A stretch of DNA of 64,000 nucleotides, taken from positions 4,363,501 to 4,427,500 of the forward strand of contig NC_014923.1 of assembly GCF_000185905.1 (NCBI RefSeq), given 5' to 3'. Below the pieces are notes generated by a model. That model was not told where the DNA came from and did not search any database. It worked only from the letters and a program-made list of their open reading frames with translations. Position 1 is the first letter of the stretch. Every line of letters begins with the position of its first letter. This DNA is from Mesorhizobium ciceri biovar biserrulae WSM1271. Lineage in GTDB: Bacteria > Pseudomonadota > Alphaproteobacteria > Rhizobiales > Rhizobiaceae. Shown here in pieces: positions 16,393-26,000 of the stretch. Made by a program: the position numbers and the translations under genes.

Positions 16393-17496
16393 ATGACAGC
16401 GTCGCTTTTCCAGTCGATCACTCTCGACGGCCTCACCTTCCCCAACCGCATCGCCGTCGCGCCGATGTGCCAGTATTCCGCCGAGGACGGCTCGGCCAGC
16501 GACTGGCATCTCCATCACTGGATGAACCTCGCAATGTCCGGCGCCGGCATGGTCACGGTCGAGATGACCGACGTCGAGCGGCGCGGGCGTATCACCCATG
16601 GCTGCCTCGGCCTTTACTCCGAAGACAATGAAGCGGCCGCCCGCCGGGCGCTGGACGCTGCACGACGCGTCGCCGCACCCGGCACGAAATTCGGCTCCCA
16701 ACTCGCCCATGCCGGCCGCAAGGCTTCGAACCGCAAGCCGTGGGAGGGCGGCGGGCCACTGAAGCCAAACGAGGATCCCTGGCAGACCGTCTCCGCCTCG
16801 GCCATCCCCTACGACACCGGCTGGAACGTGCCGCACGCTCTGGAGGACGAGGAGATCCTACAGCTGATCGAGCGCTTCGCCGAGGCGGCAAGGCGAGCCG
16901 AACGCGCCGGCTTCGATTTCCTCGAACTGCACGCCGCGCATGGCTATTTGATCTTCCAGTTCCTGTCGCCCTTGTCCAACCAGCGCACGGACCGCTGGGG
17001 TGGCTCGCTGGAAAACCGCATGCGTTTTGCCGTCGAAATCACCAAGGTGGTGCGCAAGGCGGTGCCAAAGCTGATGCTCGGCGCAAGGCTGTCGGTGAAG
17101 GATTGGGTCGACGGCGGCTTCGACGTGGCGGACGCGATCGAAGTGGCCAAAGCGCTGAAGGACGAGGGCGTTGCCTATCTCTGCTGTTCGAGCGGCGGCA
17201 ATTCGCCGTTGCAGAAATTGCCCACCGGCCCCGGCTATCAGGTGCATCTGGCGGAGGCGGTGCGCAAGGGCGCTGATATTCCGACCCGCGCCGTCGGCCT
17301 GATCGACGACCCCAAACAGGCCGAAGCGATCGTCACCGAGGGCCGCGCCGACATGGTGGCGCTGGCGCGGGCCTTCCTGGCTGATCCGCGCTGGGGGTGG
17401 CGTGCGGCGGCGACATTCAGCGAGACAATCCACCCGGCGCCACAACTTGCCCGTTCGGTGACCACGATGCAGCATTGGATGAAGGCGGCGGGCTGA
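16393..17496 (+). CDS. NADH:flavin oxidoreductase, Old Yellow Enzyme family
   Basis: A 367-residue FMN enzyme of the YqjM/NamA-like branch that reduces activated C=C bonds with NAD(P)H. Visible motifs are the N-terminal NRIAVAPMCQYSA (with the branch-typical Cys), HAGRKAS, the catalytic region HAAHGYLIFQFLSP-NQRTDRWGGSLENR, and the C-terminal phosphate-binding ADMVALARAFLADPRW. Physiological substrate unknown. It is a single gene, followed 112 nt later by the DUF982 gene. Confidence 0.93.
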   Translation: MTASLFQSITLDGLTFPNRIAVAPMCQYSAEDGSASDWHLHHWMNLAMSGAGMVTVEMTDVERRGRITHGCLGLYSEDNEAAARRALDAARRVAAPGTKFGSQLAHAGRKASNRKPWEGGGPLKPNEDPWQTVSASAIPYDTGWNVPHALEDEEILQLIERFAEAARRAERAGFDFLELHAAHGYLIFQFLSPLSNQRTDRWGGSLENRMRFAVEITKVVRKAVPKLMLGARLSVKDWVDGGFDVADAIEVAKALKDEGVAYLCCSSGGNSPLQKLPTGPGYQVHLAEAVRKGADIPTRAVGLIDDPKQAEAIVTEGRADMVALARAFLADPRWGWRAAATFSETIHPAPQLARSVTTMQHWMKAAG

Positions 17497-17608
17497 ACGG
17501 TTCGCGCTCCCGACACGGCGCTGTAGAGCCTTCAAACAGCCTCTGAGACGTTTGGGCGCAGGCTGACGGCCATGGTTGCAACCAAATTGGCTGCTTTGCG
17601 TTGCGGCC

Positions 17609-17887
17609 ATGATGGACAACAAACCTTTTGAAGTGCCGGTCGTCGTCGAACTTGGCCACGTCGGCAAATATCGCCACATCCGCAGCGCCCAGGAGGCCGC
17701 GGAGTGCCTGATGACGGTGTGGCCGCTCAATCGCGGCCCGCGCCATCGTGATGCCCTCGACACTTGCCTCAAAGTGCTGGAAGGTTATCGTTCGACAGCA
17801 GATGCGCGCCGGGCGCTGATTGAAGCCGCCAAGGAATCGGAAGTGCTGGTGCCCGACGACAGACTGCCCGACGACCGACTGCATTGA
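17609..17887 (+). CDS. DUF982 family protein
   Basis: A 92-residue member of DUF982, with FEVPVVVELG as the first strand, AAECLMTVWPLNRGPRHRDALDTC in the middle and a helix STADARRALIEAAKES. The C-terminus contains a small tandem duplication (PDDRL twice, bases about 17860-17885), probably a replication-slip duplication. The start is MMDNKPF at 17609. The longer frame from 17576 lacks family similarity. Function unknown. Confidence 0.75.
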   Translation: MMDNKPFEVPVVVELGHVGKYRHIRSAQEAAECLMTVWPLNRGPRHRDALDTCLKVLEGYRSTADARRALIEAAKESEVLVPDDRLPDDRLH

Positions 17888-17917
17888 GCAGACGGACCTT
17901 TCAACCGGAGGTTTTTC

Positions 17918-18157
17918 ATGGCGAAGCTGACTTACAAGATCGTCGAACATGACGGCGGCTGGGCCTACAAGGTCGGAGCGACCTTTTCCGAGACGTTTCC
18001 CACGCATCAGGACGCGTTGCGCGCCGCCGAAATCGCCTCGGCCGAGCAGCAGGTCGCCGGAGCGACGGACGGCATCCAGTATGAGGACGCCGAGGGAAAA
18101 TGGCATGAGGAACTGGCCGACGGCCGCGACCGGCCGCAGACAGAAGTCTCGGATTGA
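17918..18157 (+). CDS. DUF2188 domain protein
   Basis: A 79-residue protein of the DUF2188 type: Y-K-I-V-E-HDGGWAYKVG followed by ATFSETFPTHQDALRAA, and a C-terminal YEDAEGKWHEE. The fold is a small beta-alpha-beta domain of unknown function common in rhizobia. It follows the DUF982 gene by 30 nt after a GGAGG site, so the two are probably cotranscribed. Confidence 0.8.
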   Translation: MAKLTYKIVEHDGGWAYKVGATFSETFPTHQDALRAAEIASAEQQVAGATDGIQYEDAEGKWHEELADGRDRPQTEVSD

Positions 18158-18314
18158 TTCGGTATCGCGGTTGATGTGGAGCGGTTCGACGGAGCGCCGA
18201 CCGCAGCGCCGTCCGGAGAGGACGCGCCAGCGGCCAGCGGCTGTCCTTGCGGACTAGCCCTCGAACATGGATTTCCAGAAAATCGGCGTGCGCTTTTCGG
18301 AAATCACGTTCTGG

Positions 18315-18596
18315 CTATTTGCCGCAATACTGATCGTTGACGTTTTGCCCTGCGTTAGCGTCCGGGCCTGGTGTGTTGTGGGCACATGGGCCAATAGCGC
18401 CGGTGTTGCCTTGGGTGTTCAACCCGGAGCCGTCACTGATGCTTCCCGTGGTGTAGGGGTCGACAGTTGTCTGGTCGTTGTTACCGAACAGCCACCAGTC
18501 ATGATTGTTTGAGTACCTGTCGTCCAGTGACTGCGCCATCGCCGATGTGGCGAGACCGATCGTCAGGACGGATGCTGCGAGAAGTTTTGTAACCAT
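18315..18596 (-). CDS. Small secreted protein, unknown function
   Basis: A 93-residue protein with a clear signal peptide (VTKLLAASVLTIGLATSAMAQ). The mature region is Asn/Gly/Asp-rich (NNHDWWLFGNNDQTTVDPY, TGSISDGSG, NTGAIGPCAHNTPGP) and ends DQYCGK, giving two Cys that could pair. The start at 18596 has GGAGTG upstream. No family recognised. The 18600-18990 region upstream holds no gene that I can support. Confidence 0.6.
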   Translation of the reverse strand: MVTKLLAASVLTIGLATSAMAQSLDDRYSNNHDWWLFGNNDQTTVDPYTTGSISDGSGLNTQGNTGAIGPCAHNTPGPDANAGQNVNDQYCGK

Positions 18597-18995
18597 TGAA
18601 TCACTCCGTATCTTAGCCGCCTTGGTGCGACACTCATAAAACCCGGTAGTCAGCCGAATGGTTCCTTGAAATTGTCGTGAAGCTGAGGTGAGGCCCCGAT
18701 CGCAAAGCCCGGCTGGCGATGCGCTCGATGGATGCGGCGGTTCGCTCCGGGCCATGAATTCCGGCAAGTGCCCCTTGCCATAGCACCCGTCGATGTGACC
18801 GAGATCTTGCTCGACCGCCACGTTATCGCAGAACATGGTGTGGAAACGAGTTGGCTTCGACCGAGCCATCCACCTCCGGCGGTCATGTAGTCGGGCAGGG
18901 AAGCCGGCGCCGCGGAGATGACATTGCGGCCACCGCCGCGCCGCGCTATCTCAGACCACTCGCCTTCCCGGGCCACTCGCTTGCCGGAGCTTCCC

Positions 18996-19739
18996 ATGCC
19001 TGAAATCGTGACCGCCGCCATGCTCGTCATCGGCGATGAAATTCTGTCCGGCCGCACCAAGGACAAGAACATCGGCCATCTCGCCGACGTCATGACGGCG
19101 ATCGGCATCGACCTGAAGGAAGTGCGCATCGTCCCGGACGAGGAAGACGAGATCATCGCGGCGGTGAACGCCGTGCGCGCGCGTTACACTTATGTGTTCA
19201 CTACCGGCGGCATCGGGCCAACGCATGACGACATCACGGCCGATTCCATCTCCAAGGCCTTTGGCGTGCCTTGCGAATACGATGCCCGGGCCTATGCGAT
19301 GCTGGAAGCAAGCTATGCCGCGCGCGGCATCGAATATACCGAGGCCCGCAAGCGCATGGCACGGATGCCGCGCGGCGCCGATCTCATCGACAATCCGGTG
19401 TCGGTCGCGCCTGGCTTCCGCATCGGCAACGTCCACGTCATGGCTGGCGTGCCGTCGATTTTCCAGGCCATGCTCGACAATGTCGTGCCGACGCTGAAGG
19501 CCGGCACAAAGATGCTGTCGGCGACCGTGCCCTGCCCGTTCGGCGAAGGCCTCATCGGGGGGCCGCTGGGTGATATCCAGAAAGCGCATCCCGATACGAT
19601 CATCGGCTCCTACCCGAAATATGGCGATGGCAAGTTCTGGACCGAACTGGTCGTGCGTGCCCGCAGCCAGGAGGCGCTGGACGCTGCCCGCGCCGATGTC
19701 GAGGCGATGGTCGCCGGCTTCGCCAACAATCCCGGCTGA
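18996..19739 (+). CDS. CinA N-terminal (MoCF/MoaB-like) domain protein
   Basis: A 247-residue competence/damage-inducible CinA-like protein consisting of the molybdopterin-binding (MogA/MoaB) fold only. Motifs: AAMLVIGDEILSGRTKDKN at the start, VFTTGGIGPTHDDITAD (the MoCF signature) and PGFRIGNVHVMAGVPSIFQ. It lacks the C-terminal NMN deamidase domain of full-length CinA, as is common in alphaproteobacteria. The start is MPEIVTAA at 18996. Confidence 0.88.
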   Translation: MPEIVTAAMLVIGDEILSGRTKDKNIGHLADVMTAIGIDLKEVRIVPDEEDEIIAAVNAVRARYTYVFTTGGIGPTHDDITADSISKAFGVPCEYDARAYAMLEASYAARGIEYTEARKRMARMPRGADLIDNPVSVAPGFRIGNVHVMAGVPSIFQAMLDNVVPTLKAGTKMLSATVPCPFGEGLIGGPLGDIQKAHPDTIIGSYPKYGDGKFWTELVVRARSQEALDAARADVEAMVAGFANNPG

Positions 19740-19820
19740 TCTGGTCCAGACCGGAACAAAGCACGACGCTGCAACGTTTCCCCGGCACGAGTTCGCCAGC
19801 TCGTAAACTGAGGGATTGTC

Positions 19821-20654
19821 ATGCGATTCAAAACCATCGTCGCCATTCTGCAGAACGAGCAGGACGCCGAGCGCGTGCTCGACTGCGCCATTCCGCTCGC
19901 CACCCGGTTCCAGAGCCATCTGGTCGGCATCCACGCCGAAACGCTTCCCGTGCCCTACACCTCTGCCACAGGCTTTCCCGACACCGAATTCCTGCAGGTT
20001 TCGGCAGACATGAACCGGGAACGGGCCGAGAAATTGAGGACGCTGTTTCTCAGGCATATCGAGGATTCCGGTCTTTCCTTCGAGTGGCGAAGCCTGGAGA
20101 GCTTTTCGGGTGACAGCGCGCTGACCGGGATTTCGAGCGTGCGGGCCGCCGACCTGATCATAGCAGCGCAGCGCGAAACGGGCGGCGATTCCAGCGCGGA
20201 CGTAGACACGCTGGTCTACGATGCCGGCCGGCCGGTATTGGTGGTGCCGCACGAGGGTCCGCTGATCACCACCTTCAAACGCGTCTTGCTCGCCTGGAAC
20301 GGCAGCAAGGAAGCGGCGCGCGCCGCCTTCGACGCGCTGCCCTTCATGATCGAAGCCGAGAAGACCGACATATTGGTTATCGACCCTCCTGAAACGCTCG
20401 ACGACAGCCCGGAGGCCGCCGGCGCCGAAATCGCGGCGGCGCTGTCGCGCCACGGCGCCACCGTCAGCGTCTCGGTGCAGCAGTCGGGCGGCAGTTCGGT
20501 CGATGACATCATCCAGACCAGGATCGCGGAGACCGGCGCCGATCTGCTGGTGCTCGGCGCCTACAGCCATTCATGGCTGCGCCAGCTTCTGTTCGGCGGC
20601 GTGACGCGCAGCGTGCTGCGCACCGCGCCGGTGGCAGCCTTCCTGTCGCGATAA
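19821..20654 (+). CDS. Universal stress protein, UspA family
   Basis: A 277-residue protein with two Usp-type halves. The first starts RFKTIVAILQNEQDAERVLDCA. The second contains VLLAWNGSKEAARAAFDALPF and the nucleotide-loop-like GADLLVLGAYSHSWLRQLLFGGVTRSVL, matching the G-2x-G-9x-G(S/T) ATP-binding pattern. It follows the cinA-like gene by 80 nt in the same direction. Confidence 0.9.
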   Translation: MRFKTIVAILQNEQDAERVLDCAIPLATRFQSHLVGIHAETLPVPYTSATGFPDTEFLQVSADMNRERAEKLRTLFLRHIEDSGLSFEWRSLESFSGDSALTGISSVRAADLIIAAQRETGGDSSADVDTLVYDAGRPVLVVPHEGPLITTFKRVLLAWNGSKEAARAAFDALPFMIEAEKTDILVIDPPETLDDSPEAAGAEIAAALSRHGATVSVSVQQSGGSSVDDIIQTRIAETGADLLVLGAYSHSWLRQLLFGGVTRSVLRTAPVAAFLSR

Positions 20655-20785
20655 GCCCACGGCGATCGCTGGCCCTTGCCTTGCCAAGGCCCCTGCTCTT
20701 GCCAAGATGGGGGCTTTCCAGCTAATTCCGCGCGCATTCCCCTGTTTTCTTGCGCGCGATCCCCGCGTGCTGTGGAGTGCGCGAC

Positions 20786-21286
20786 ATGTCCCTTCCCGAA
20801 AAAGCCTTTCCGGTCTCCTGGGACCAGTTCCATCGCGACGCTCGCGCACTCGCCTGGCGGCTTGCCGGCGCCAACAAAGGGCAATGGAAAGCGATCGTCT
20901 GCATCACGCGAGGCGGGTTGGTGCCGGCGGCGATCATCTCGCGTGAACTTGGCATCCGCGTCATCGAAACCGTCTGCGTCGCCTCCTATCACGATTATAC
21001 CAGCCAGGGGCAGCTGCAGGTCCTCAAGGAGATCACCCCTGCCCTGCTCGCCGAAGACGGCGCCGGCGTGCTGATCATCGACGACCTGACCGACACCGGC
21101 AAGACGGCGGGCATCGTGCGCGCGATGATGCCCAGGGCGCATTTCGCCACCGTCTATGCCAAGCCGAAAGGCAGGCCGCTGGTCGATACTTTCGTCACCG
21201 AAGTCAGCCAGGACACCTGGATCTATTTCCCGTGGGATATGGGCTTCACCTACCAGAAGCCGATCGCCGACGACCACGCCGGCTGA
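20786..21286 (+). CDS. gpt: Xanthine (guanine) phosphoribosyltransferase
   Basis: A 166-residue purine salvage enzyme that converts xanthine or guanine plus PRPP to the nucleotide. The PRPP-binding motif is VLIIDDLTDTGKTAGIV, and ITRGGLVPAAIISREL forms the pyrophosphate loop. WIYFPWDMGF near the end contacts the base, as in E. coli Gpt. The start MSLPEKAF at 20786 fits the family length; the frame extends to 20750 without family-like sequence. Confidence 0.93.
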   Translation: MSLPEKAFPVSWDQFHRDARALAWRLAGANKGQWKAIVCITRGGLVPAAIISRELGIRVIETVCVASYHDYTSQGQLQVLKEITPALLAEDGAGVLIIDDLTDTGKTAGIVRAMMPRAHFATVYAKPKGRPLVDTFVTEVSQDTWIYFPWDMGFTYQKPIADDHAG

Positions 21287-21496
21287 TTCGCAACTACCCT
21301 GTTACAGACCAGCAGCTTGCACCGGGGATGGATTTGCTTTCGCAAACACGTCCGGCAGAGCCGGATATTTCGCGAAATCGACGTCTATTGGCGGAAATTG
21401 GCCAGGCGAATGAAATTTTTTACTTTTATTGCCGACAATTAGCCGTAAGATTCGTGAGACGGCAAACGATTCCGGAGGCTGGGGCTAGCTTCTTCG

Positions 21497-21985
21497 ATGT
21501 TGACGAGGCCAACGACACACAATCATCTGGCCGAAAGGGTCCGACGGCTCTTCGGCACCGCGCCGTGCCGCCTGCAGGTTGCCGCCCTGCCCTGGCGCGA
21601 CACGGGAGACGGCGTCGAAATCATGCTGATCACCAGCCGCGATACCGGCCGTTGGGTTTTGCCCAAGGGTTGGCCAGAGGCCAGGGAGCCGCTCTGCGAG
21701 GCCGCGGCGCGCGAAGCCGGCGAGGAGGCCGGGCTGCGCGGCCGTGTCTCTCATCTTGAAGCCGGCCGTTACTTCTACGCCAAGGCGCTGGCTTCCGGCG
21801 AAGAAGTCCCGTGCGAGGTCCTGGTGTTTCCGCTGCATGTCGACAAAGTCGCGGACCGCTGGAAGGAAAAACGCTCACGCACCCGCAAATGGGTCCGTGC
21901 AAGCGAAGCGGTGCGCATGGTCAACGAACCCGACCTTTGCCAGATCATCGCCTATTTCTGCGCCGACCCGCACAGCTTCTCCTGA
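21497..21985 (+). CDS. NUDIX hydrolase, diphosphoinositol-polyphosphatase-like
   Basis: A 162-residue protein with Nudix box GWPEAREPLCEAAAREAGEEAGL preceded by TGRWVLPKG, the layout of DIPP/Ap4A-type hydrolases in alphaproteobacteria. The substrate cannot be told from sequence; diadenosine polyphosphates or diphosphoinositol-like compounds are usual for the group. Confidence 0.85.
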   Translation: MLTRPTTHNHLAERVRRLFGTAPCRLQVAALPWRDTGDGVEIMLITSRDTGRWVLPKGWPEAREPLCEAAAREAGEEAGLRGRVSHLEAGRYFYAKALASGEEVPCEVLVFPLHVDKVADRWKEKRSRTRKWVRASEAVRMVNEPDLCQIIAYFCADPHSFS

Positions 21986-22118
21986 CGGGCGGCCACACCG
22001 CGCTCTTTGCAAAATGGGACTGGCTTGCAAAGGCTGGACACGCGTTGCCGCGCATCGACATGAATGCTTTGCTAAGGAATCAAAGGTAGGATTCGGCAGC
22101 TCTGGTATTTTTTGATCG

Positions 22119-22430
22119 ATGGCGAATCCCGCAAATCCAATTCCAAACGAGTCCGACGAGCCTGAGCGCGAGCATCGTCCGCGCGTGCTCAAGGGCGGGT
22201 CGATCATCACCGGAATTTCGAATTCGGAAGTCGGCTGCACGCTGCGCAATCAACATGAAGGCGGAGCCGAACTGAAGATACCGCTGGAAGCCCGGGTTCC
22301 CGATCGCTTCCTTCTCTATGTGCCGCTCGACGGCATTGCCTATCGGTGTGAGGTCCGCTGGCGTCGCAATGACCGTATCGGGGTGCAGTTCACCGGCACC
22401 GAGCCAAAACCCAGGCTGCACTACGGCTGA
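22119..22430 (+). CDS. PilZ domain protein
   Basis: A 103-residue protein with EHRPRVLKGGSII (the RxxxR-like start of PilZ), VGCTLRNQHEGGAELKI (the D/NxSxxG-like segment, here NQHEGG), and CEVRWRRNDRIGVQF at the end. The fold is a c-di-GMP-binding beta barrel, but the canonical RxxxR plus D/NxSxxG residues are only partly kept, so ligand binding is uncertain. It stands alone. Confidence 0.75.
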   Translation: MANPANPIPNESDEPEREHRPRVLKGGSIITGISNSEVGCTLRNQHEGGAELKIPLEARVPDRFLLYVPLDGIAYRCEVRWRRNDRIGVQFTGTEPKPRLHYG

Positions 22431-22783
22431 TCCATTCAGGCACGACGCTTTGGATCGTTGCCGCGTCCGGATTGCCTGGTGACGGCAAAATTGCGATCGC
22501 CGCACCGCATTCTATCCCCGTTATCCACATATGTGACACACAAGATGTTGGGGTCACAAAAGCTACGCAAACGAATCCTTGACGGCGCAAAACGAGTCGC
22601 CTTTTATAGGCCATGCGCTCCTGTTGAGAGTGCGACCGGAAAGTTCTGAGCCCGGTCTTTTTCCCGGATTATGTGCGTTTTGCTCGCATTTCCGCCTGGT
22701 TACGAGGCCGGCGGAAGCGTTGGAACTGTGGGGCGGTTGGGGTCGATAGGGACAATTGTCGGGCTTGAATAAATTGTCTGTTA

Positions 22784-22799
22784 ATACTATATTTAGTGT
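22784..22799. promoter_or_regulatory. Candidate NrdR box upstream of nrdJ
   Basis: Read on the minus strand, ACACTAAATATAGTAT matches 14 of 16 positions of the NrdR consensus acaCwAtATaTwGtgt as I recall it. It lies 262 nt upstream of nrdJ in a 630-nt intergenic region. A weaker resemblance (ACACAAGATGTTGGGG, 12 of 16) is at 22538-22553. NrdR normally binds two boxes spaced two or three helical turns apart, and I do not see a proper partner. No cobalamin-riboswitch B12 box is evident in this leader, and the rest of 22431-23060 holds no gene. Confidence 0.45.
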
Positions 22800-23060
22800 T
22801 TGCAGGTAGGTTCGACGCTAGATAGTGTGAATTTTCCTCGACCGAGGGAATCGGAAAAAATCAGTTTTGAGGGACCCGTGGGTTCGTCGGCACGTTGGAC
22901 AGGCACTTCGCAAGGAGTTTGACCAGCAGGGCCGGCGGAGGCTGCGAAATGGAGAGCCGGCCGTTTTCGAACGCCGGCAGACGGCGGACATGCGCGTTTC
23001 GCATCGGGGGCAGAAATCCCTGGGGAAAAGCGCTACATATAGACAAAAGGGACCGGACCA

Positions 23061-26000
23061 ATGCGCATCGAGCGTCGTTTCACCAAGCCAGGACAGTCCG
23101 CCTATGCGGAGATCGAATTCCGCAAGGCGCTTTCGGAGATCAAGAATCCGGATGGCTCGGTGGTGTTCCGCTTGGACAATATCGACGTGCCGGCGCAGTT
23201 CTCCCAGGTCGCAGCCGATATCCTGGCACAGAAATATTTCCGCAAGGCCGGTGTTCCGGCACGCCTGAAGAAGATCGAAGAGAACGACGTCCCCTCCTTC
23301 CTGTGGCGCTCCGTCGCCGATGAGGCGGAACTCGCCAAGCTGCCGGAAGCCGAGCGCTACGGTTCCGAGATCGACGCCCGCCAGGTCTTCGACCGCCTTG
23401 CCGGCACCTGGACCTATTGGGGCTGGAAGGGCGGCTACTTCAAGGCGTCGGAAGAAGACGCACGCGCCTTCCGTGACGAGCTTGCCTACATGCTGGCCAC
23501 CCAGCGCGTCGCGCCGAACTCGCCGCAATGGTTCAACACCGGCCTGCACTGGGCCTATGGCATCGACGGCCCGAGCCAGGGCCACTTCTATGTCGACCCG
23601 TTCACCGGCAAGCTGACCAAGTCGAAATCCTCCTACGAGCATCCGCAGCCGCATGCCTGCTTCATCCAGGGCGTACAGGACGACCTCGTCAACGAGGGCG
23701 GCATCATGGATCTGTGGGTGCGTGAAGCGCGCCTGTTCAAATACGGCTCCGGTACCGGCTCCAACTTCTCGCTGCTGCGCGGCGAAGGCGAAAAACTGTC
23801 CGGTGGCGGCCGCTCGTCGGGCCTGATGAGCTTCCTCAAGATCGGCGACCGCGCGGCGGGCGCCATCAAGTCGGGCGGCACGACGCGACGCGCCGCCAAA
23901 ATGGTCATTGTCGACGCCGACCACCCCGATATCGAGGAATTCATCGACTGGAAGGTCAATGAAGAGCAGAAGGTCGCCTCGCTGGTGACCGGCTCGAAGA
24001 TCGTCAAGAAGCATCTCGAAGCGATCATGAAGGCCTGCGTCAACTGCGAAGGCAATGGCGACGACTGCTTCGACCCGTCGATCAACTCCGCGCTGAAGCG
24101 CGAGATCAAGGCGGCCAAGAAGTCGGCCGTGCCGGAGAACTACATCTACCGCGTCATCCAGTTCGCCAAGCAGGGCTATAGCTCGATGTCGTTCAAGACC
24201 TACGACACAGACTGGGATTCGGACGCCTACCTCACGGTTTCGGGCCAGAATTCCAACAATTCGGTGTCGCTGAAGGATAATTTCCTGCGCGCCGTTGAGG
24301 ACGATGCCGACTGGCACCTGACCGCCCGCAAGGACGGCAAGGTGCTGAAGACGCTGAAGGCCAGGGATCTCTGGGAAAAGATCGGTTACGCCGCCTGGGC
24401 GTCGGCCGATCCGGGCCTGCATTTCAACACGACGATGAACGACTGGCACACCTGCGCTTCCGCCGGTGCGATCCGGGCGTCCAACCCGTGCTCCGAATAC
24501 ATGTTCCTCGACGACACGGCCTGCAATCTCGCCTCGATCAATCTGCTGCCCTACCGCAACGCCGACGGCACGATCGACATCGCAGCCTACGAGCACACGG
24601 TGCGGCTGTGGACCATCGTGCTCGAAATCTCCGTCATGATGGCGCAGTTCCCGTCGAAGGAGATCGCCAAGCAGTCCTACGAATACCGCACGCTCGGCCT
24701 CGGCTATGCCAATATCGGCGGCCTGCTGATGACGTCGGGCATTCCCTACGACTCCGATGAAGGCCGCGCGATCTGCGCCGCACTCACCGCGATCATGACC
24801 GGCATGGCCTATGCCACCTCGGCCGAGATGGCCGGCGAACTCGGCGCCTTCGCCGACTACGACCGCAATGCCCAGAACATGCTGCGCGTCATGCGCAACC
24901 ATCGCCGTGCCGCCTATGGCGAGAAGCAGGGCTACGAGAAGCTCGCCGTCAACCCGGTGCCGCTCGTCGCTTCCGACCTGAAGCAGCAGGACCTTGCAAC
25001 CCACGCCAAGGCCGCCTGGGACCGCGCCATCGAACTCGGCGAGGAGCATGGCTACCGCAACGCGCAGGCGACCGTCATCGCGCCGACCGGCACGATCGGC
25101 CTGGTCATGGATTGCGACACCACCGGCATCGAGCCCGACTTCGCGCTGGTGAAGTTCAAGAAGCTGGCCGGCGGCGGCTATTTCAAGATCATCAACCGCG
25201 CCGTGCCGGAAGCGCTGCGCACGCTCGGCTATTCCGAAGCCCAGATCGCCGAAATGGAGGCCTATGCGGTCGGCCACGGCAACCTCAACCAGGCGCCGGC
25301 CATCAATCCCGGCGCGCTCAAGGCCAAGGGCTTCACCGACGAGAAGATCGCGGCGCTCAACGCAGCCTTGAAGTCGGCCTTCGACATCAAGTTTGTCTTC
25401 AACCAGTGGACGCTCGGCGCCGACTGGGTGAAGGAGACGTTCGGCTTCACCGACGAGCAGCTCAACGACTTCTCGTTCGAGATGCTGCCGGCGCTCGGCT
25501 TCTCCCGCAAGGACATCGAGGCCGCCAACATCCATGTCTGCGGTGCGATGACGCTGGAAGGCGCGCCGTTCCTCAAGGCCGAACACCTCGCCGTGTTCGA
25601 TTGCGCCAGCCCGTGCGGCAAGATCGGCAAGCGCTCGCTGTCTATCAACAGCCACATCCAGATGATGGCGGCGGCACAGCCCTTCATTTCCGGCGCCATC
25701 TCCAAGACCATCAACATGCCCAACGATGCGACGGTGGAAGACGCCAAGGGCGCCTACATGCTGTCGTGGAAGCTGGCGCTGAAGGCCAACGCGCTCTATC
25801 GCGATGGCTCGAAGCTGTCGCAGCCGCTCAATTCCTCGCTGCTCGCCGATGGCGAGGACGACGAGGATGAAGCCGTCGAGCAGCTGCTCGCCGCACCTGC
25901 GGCAGCACGTGCCGCACAGATCACCGAGCGGATCGTCGAGCGCATCATCGAGCGCGTGTCGCGCGAGCAGGAAAAGCTGCCCGGCCGCCGCAAGGGTTAC

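Noticed and set aside
18600..18990. Possible degraded transposase before the cinA-like gene
   Set aside because: A run of minus-strand frame looked gene-like at first, but no transposase motif, terminal inverted repeat or target duplication could be found.
22560..23060. Cobalamin riboswitch in the nrdJ leader
   Set aside because: The B12-box consensus is not seen in the leader, so I did not call one.
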